From Pseudomonadota bacterium (GTDB lineage: Bacteria > Pseudomonadota > Gammaproteobacteria > Acidiferrobacterales > Sulfurifustaceae), in assembly GCA_020354085.1 (NCBI GenBank), contig CP070641.1, positions 1,873,382 to 1,881,075 of the forward strand: a stretch of DNA of 7,694 nt. The letters are read 5' to 3'. The stretch's first letter is position 1. Each line of letters begins with the position of its first letter. Both the position numbers and the translations under genes were made by a program. Below, one piece after another: positions 7,509 through 7,694 of the stretch. Under the pieces are notes generated by a model. It made no database searches. It was not told where the DNA came from and worked only from the letters and a program-made list of their open reading frames with translations.

Positions 7509-7694
7509 ACAGTCCGCGAATCTTCTCGAGCAGGACCTTCTCGGTAATCGGTTTCACGATGTAGTCCTTGGCACCCTGCCGCAGACCCCAAGACTTATCG
7601 GTCTCTTGCCCCTTGGTCGAGCAGATGATCACCGGGATGGAAGAGGTCTCGGCGTTCTTGCTGATGGCGCGCGTAGCCTCGAATCCGCTCATAC
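7507..7694 (-). CDS. pilH: PilH-type CheY-like response regulator; partial, N-terminus beyond right edge
   Basis: C-terminal half of a single-domain receiver that takes phosphate from ChpA; in Pseudomonas PilH it is linked to pilus retraction and to draining phosphate from the kinase. About 61 residues plus one incomplete codon are visible. The segments SGFEATRAISKNAETSSIPVI, then GQETDKSWGLRQGAKDYIVKP, closely parallel PilH. The conserved switch Ser/Thr lies in the CSTKG stretch and the conserved receiver lysine in VKP. The protein ends right after the last helix, so there is no output domain. The Met at 7692 is almost certainly internal, because it aligns to the loop after the phospho-aspartate (the ..GxNGFQATR region of PilH). 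The phospho-aspartate itself lies outside the window. PilH is preferred over PilG because of its ETDK and QGAKDY motifs and its place directly before pilI. Confidence 0.88.
   Translation of the reverse strand, partial: MSGFEATRAISKNAETSSIPVIICSTKGQETDKSWGLRQGAKDYIVKPITEKVLLEKIRGL

Noticed and set aside
7507..7692. A complete 61-residue protein starting at the Met at 7692
   Set aside because: It aligns to the second half of a PilH receiver. The frame continues to the window edge, so the Met is internal.

Overview
The window is one minus-strand gene run from a Pil-Chp chemosensory cluster, the system that controls type IV pilus extension and retraction, twitching motility and surface sensing. 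The high G+C content and the close resemblance of the proteins to Pseudomonas PilH, PilI, PilJ and ChpA (PilL) point to a gammaproteobacterium. The genus cannot be fixed from this window.

Read in the direction of transcription (right to left), the order is: the C-terminal half of a PilH-type response regulator (cut by the right edge), pilI (CheW-like adaptor), pilJ (methyl-accepting chemoreceptor with a PilJ periplasmic region), and chpA (giant hybrid CheA-type kinase, cut by the left edge). The pilH stop and pilI start are only 4 bp apart. Short gaps of 88 bp and 87 bp separate pilI from pilJ and pilJ from chpA. No stretch over 100 bp lacks a gene, and no RNA gene, mobile element or CRISPR array was seen.

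chpA is the largest feature. It runs as an uninterrupted minus-strand frame from the ATG at 4654 to the left edge (1551 codons, no stop reached). Translating it by hand gives eight phosphotransfer-like modules, Ala/Pro-rich or acidic linkers, a CheA dimerisation helix pair, and the N and G1 boxes of the ATPase domain. The rest of the ATPase domain, any CheW-like domain and any receiver domain lie outside the window.

Expected working: PilJ senses a periplasmic or pilin-linked signal, PilI couples it to ChpA, and ChpA phosphorylates PilG/PilH-type regulators that act on the pilus motors. The system is well described. The points worth a second look are that only four of the eight ChpA modules keep the phospho-accepting histidine, and that no pilK methyltransferase gene lies between pilJ and chpA.
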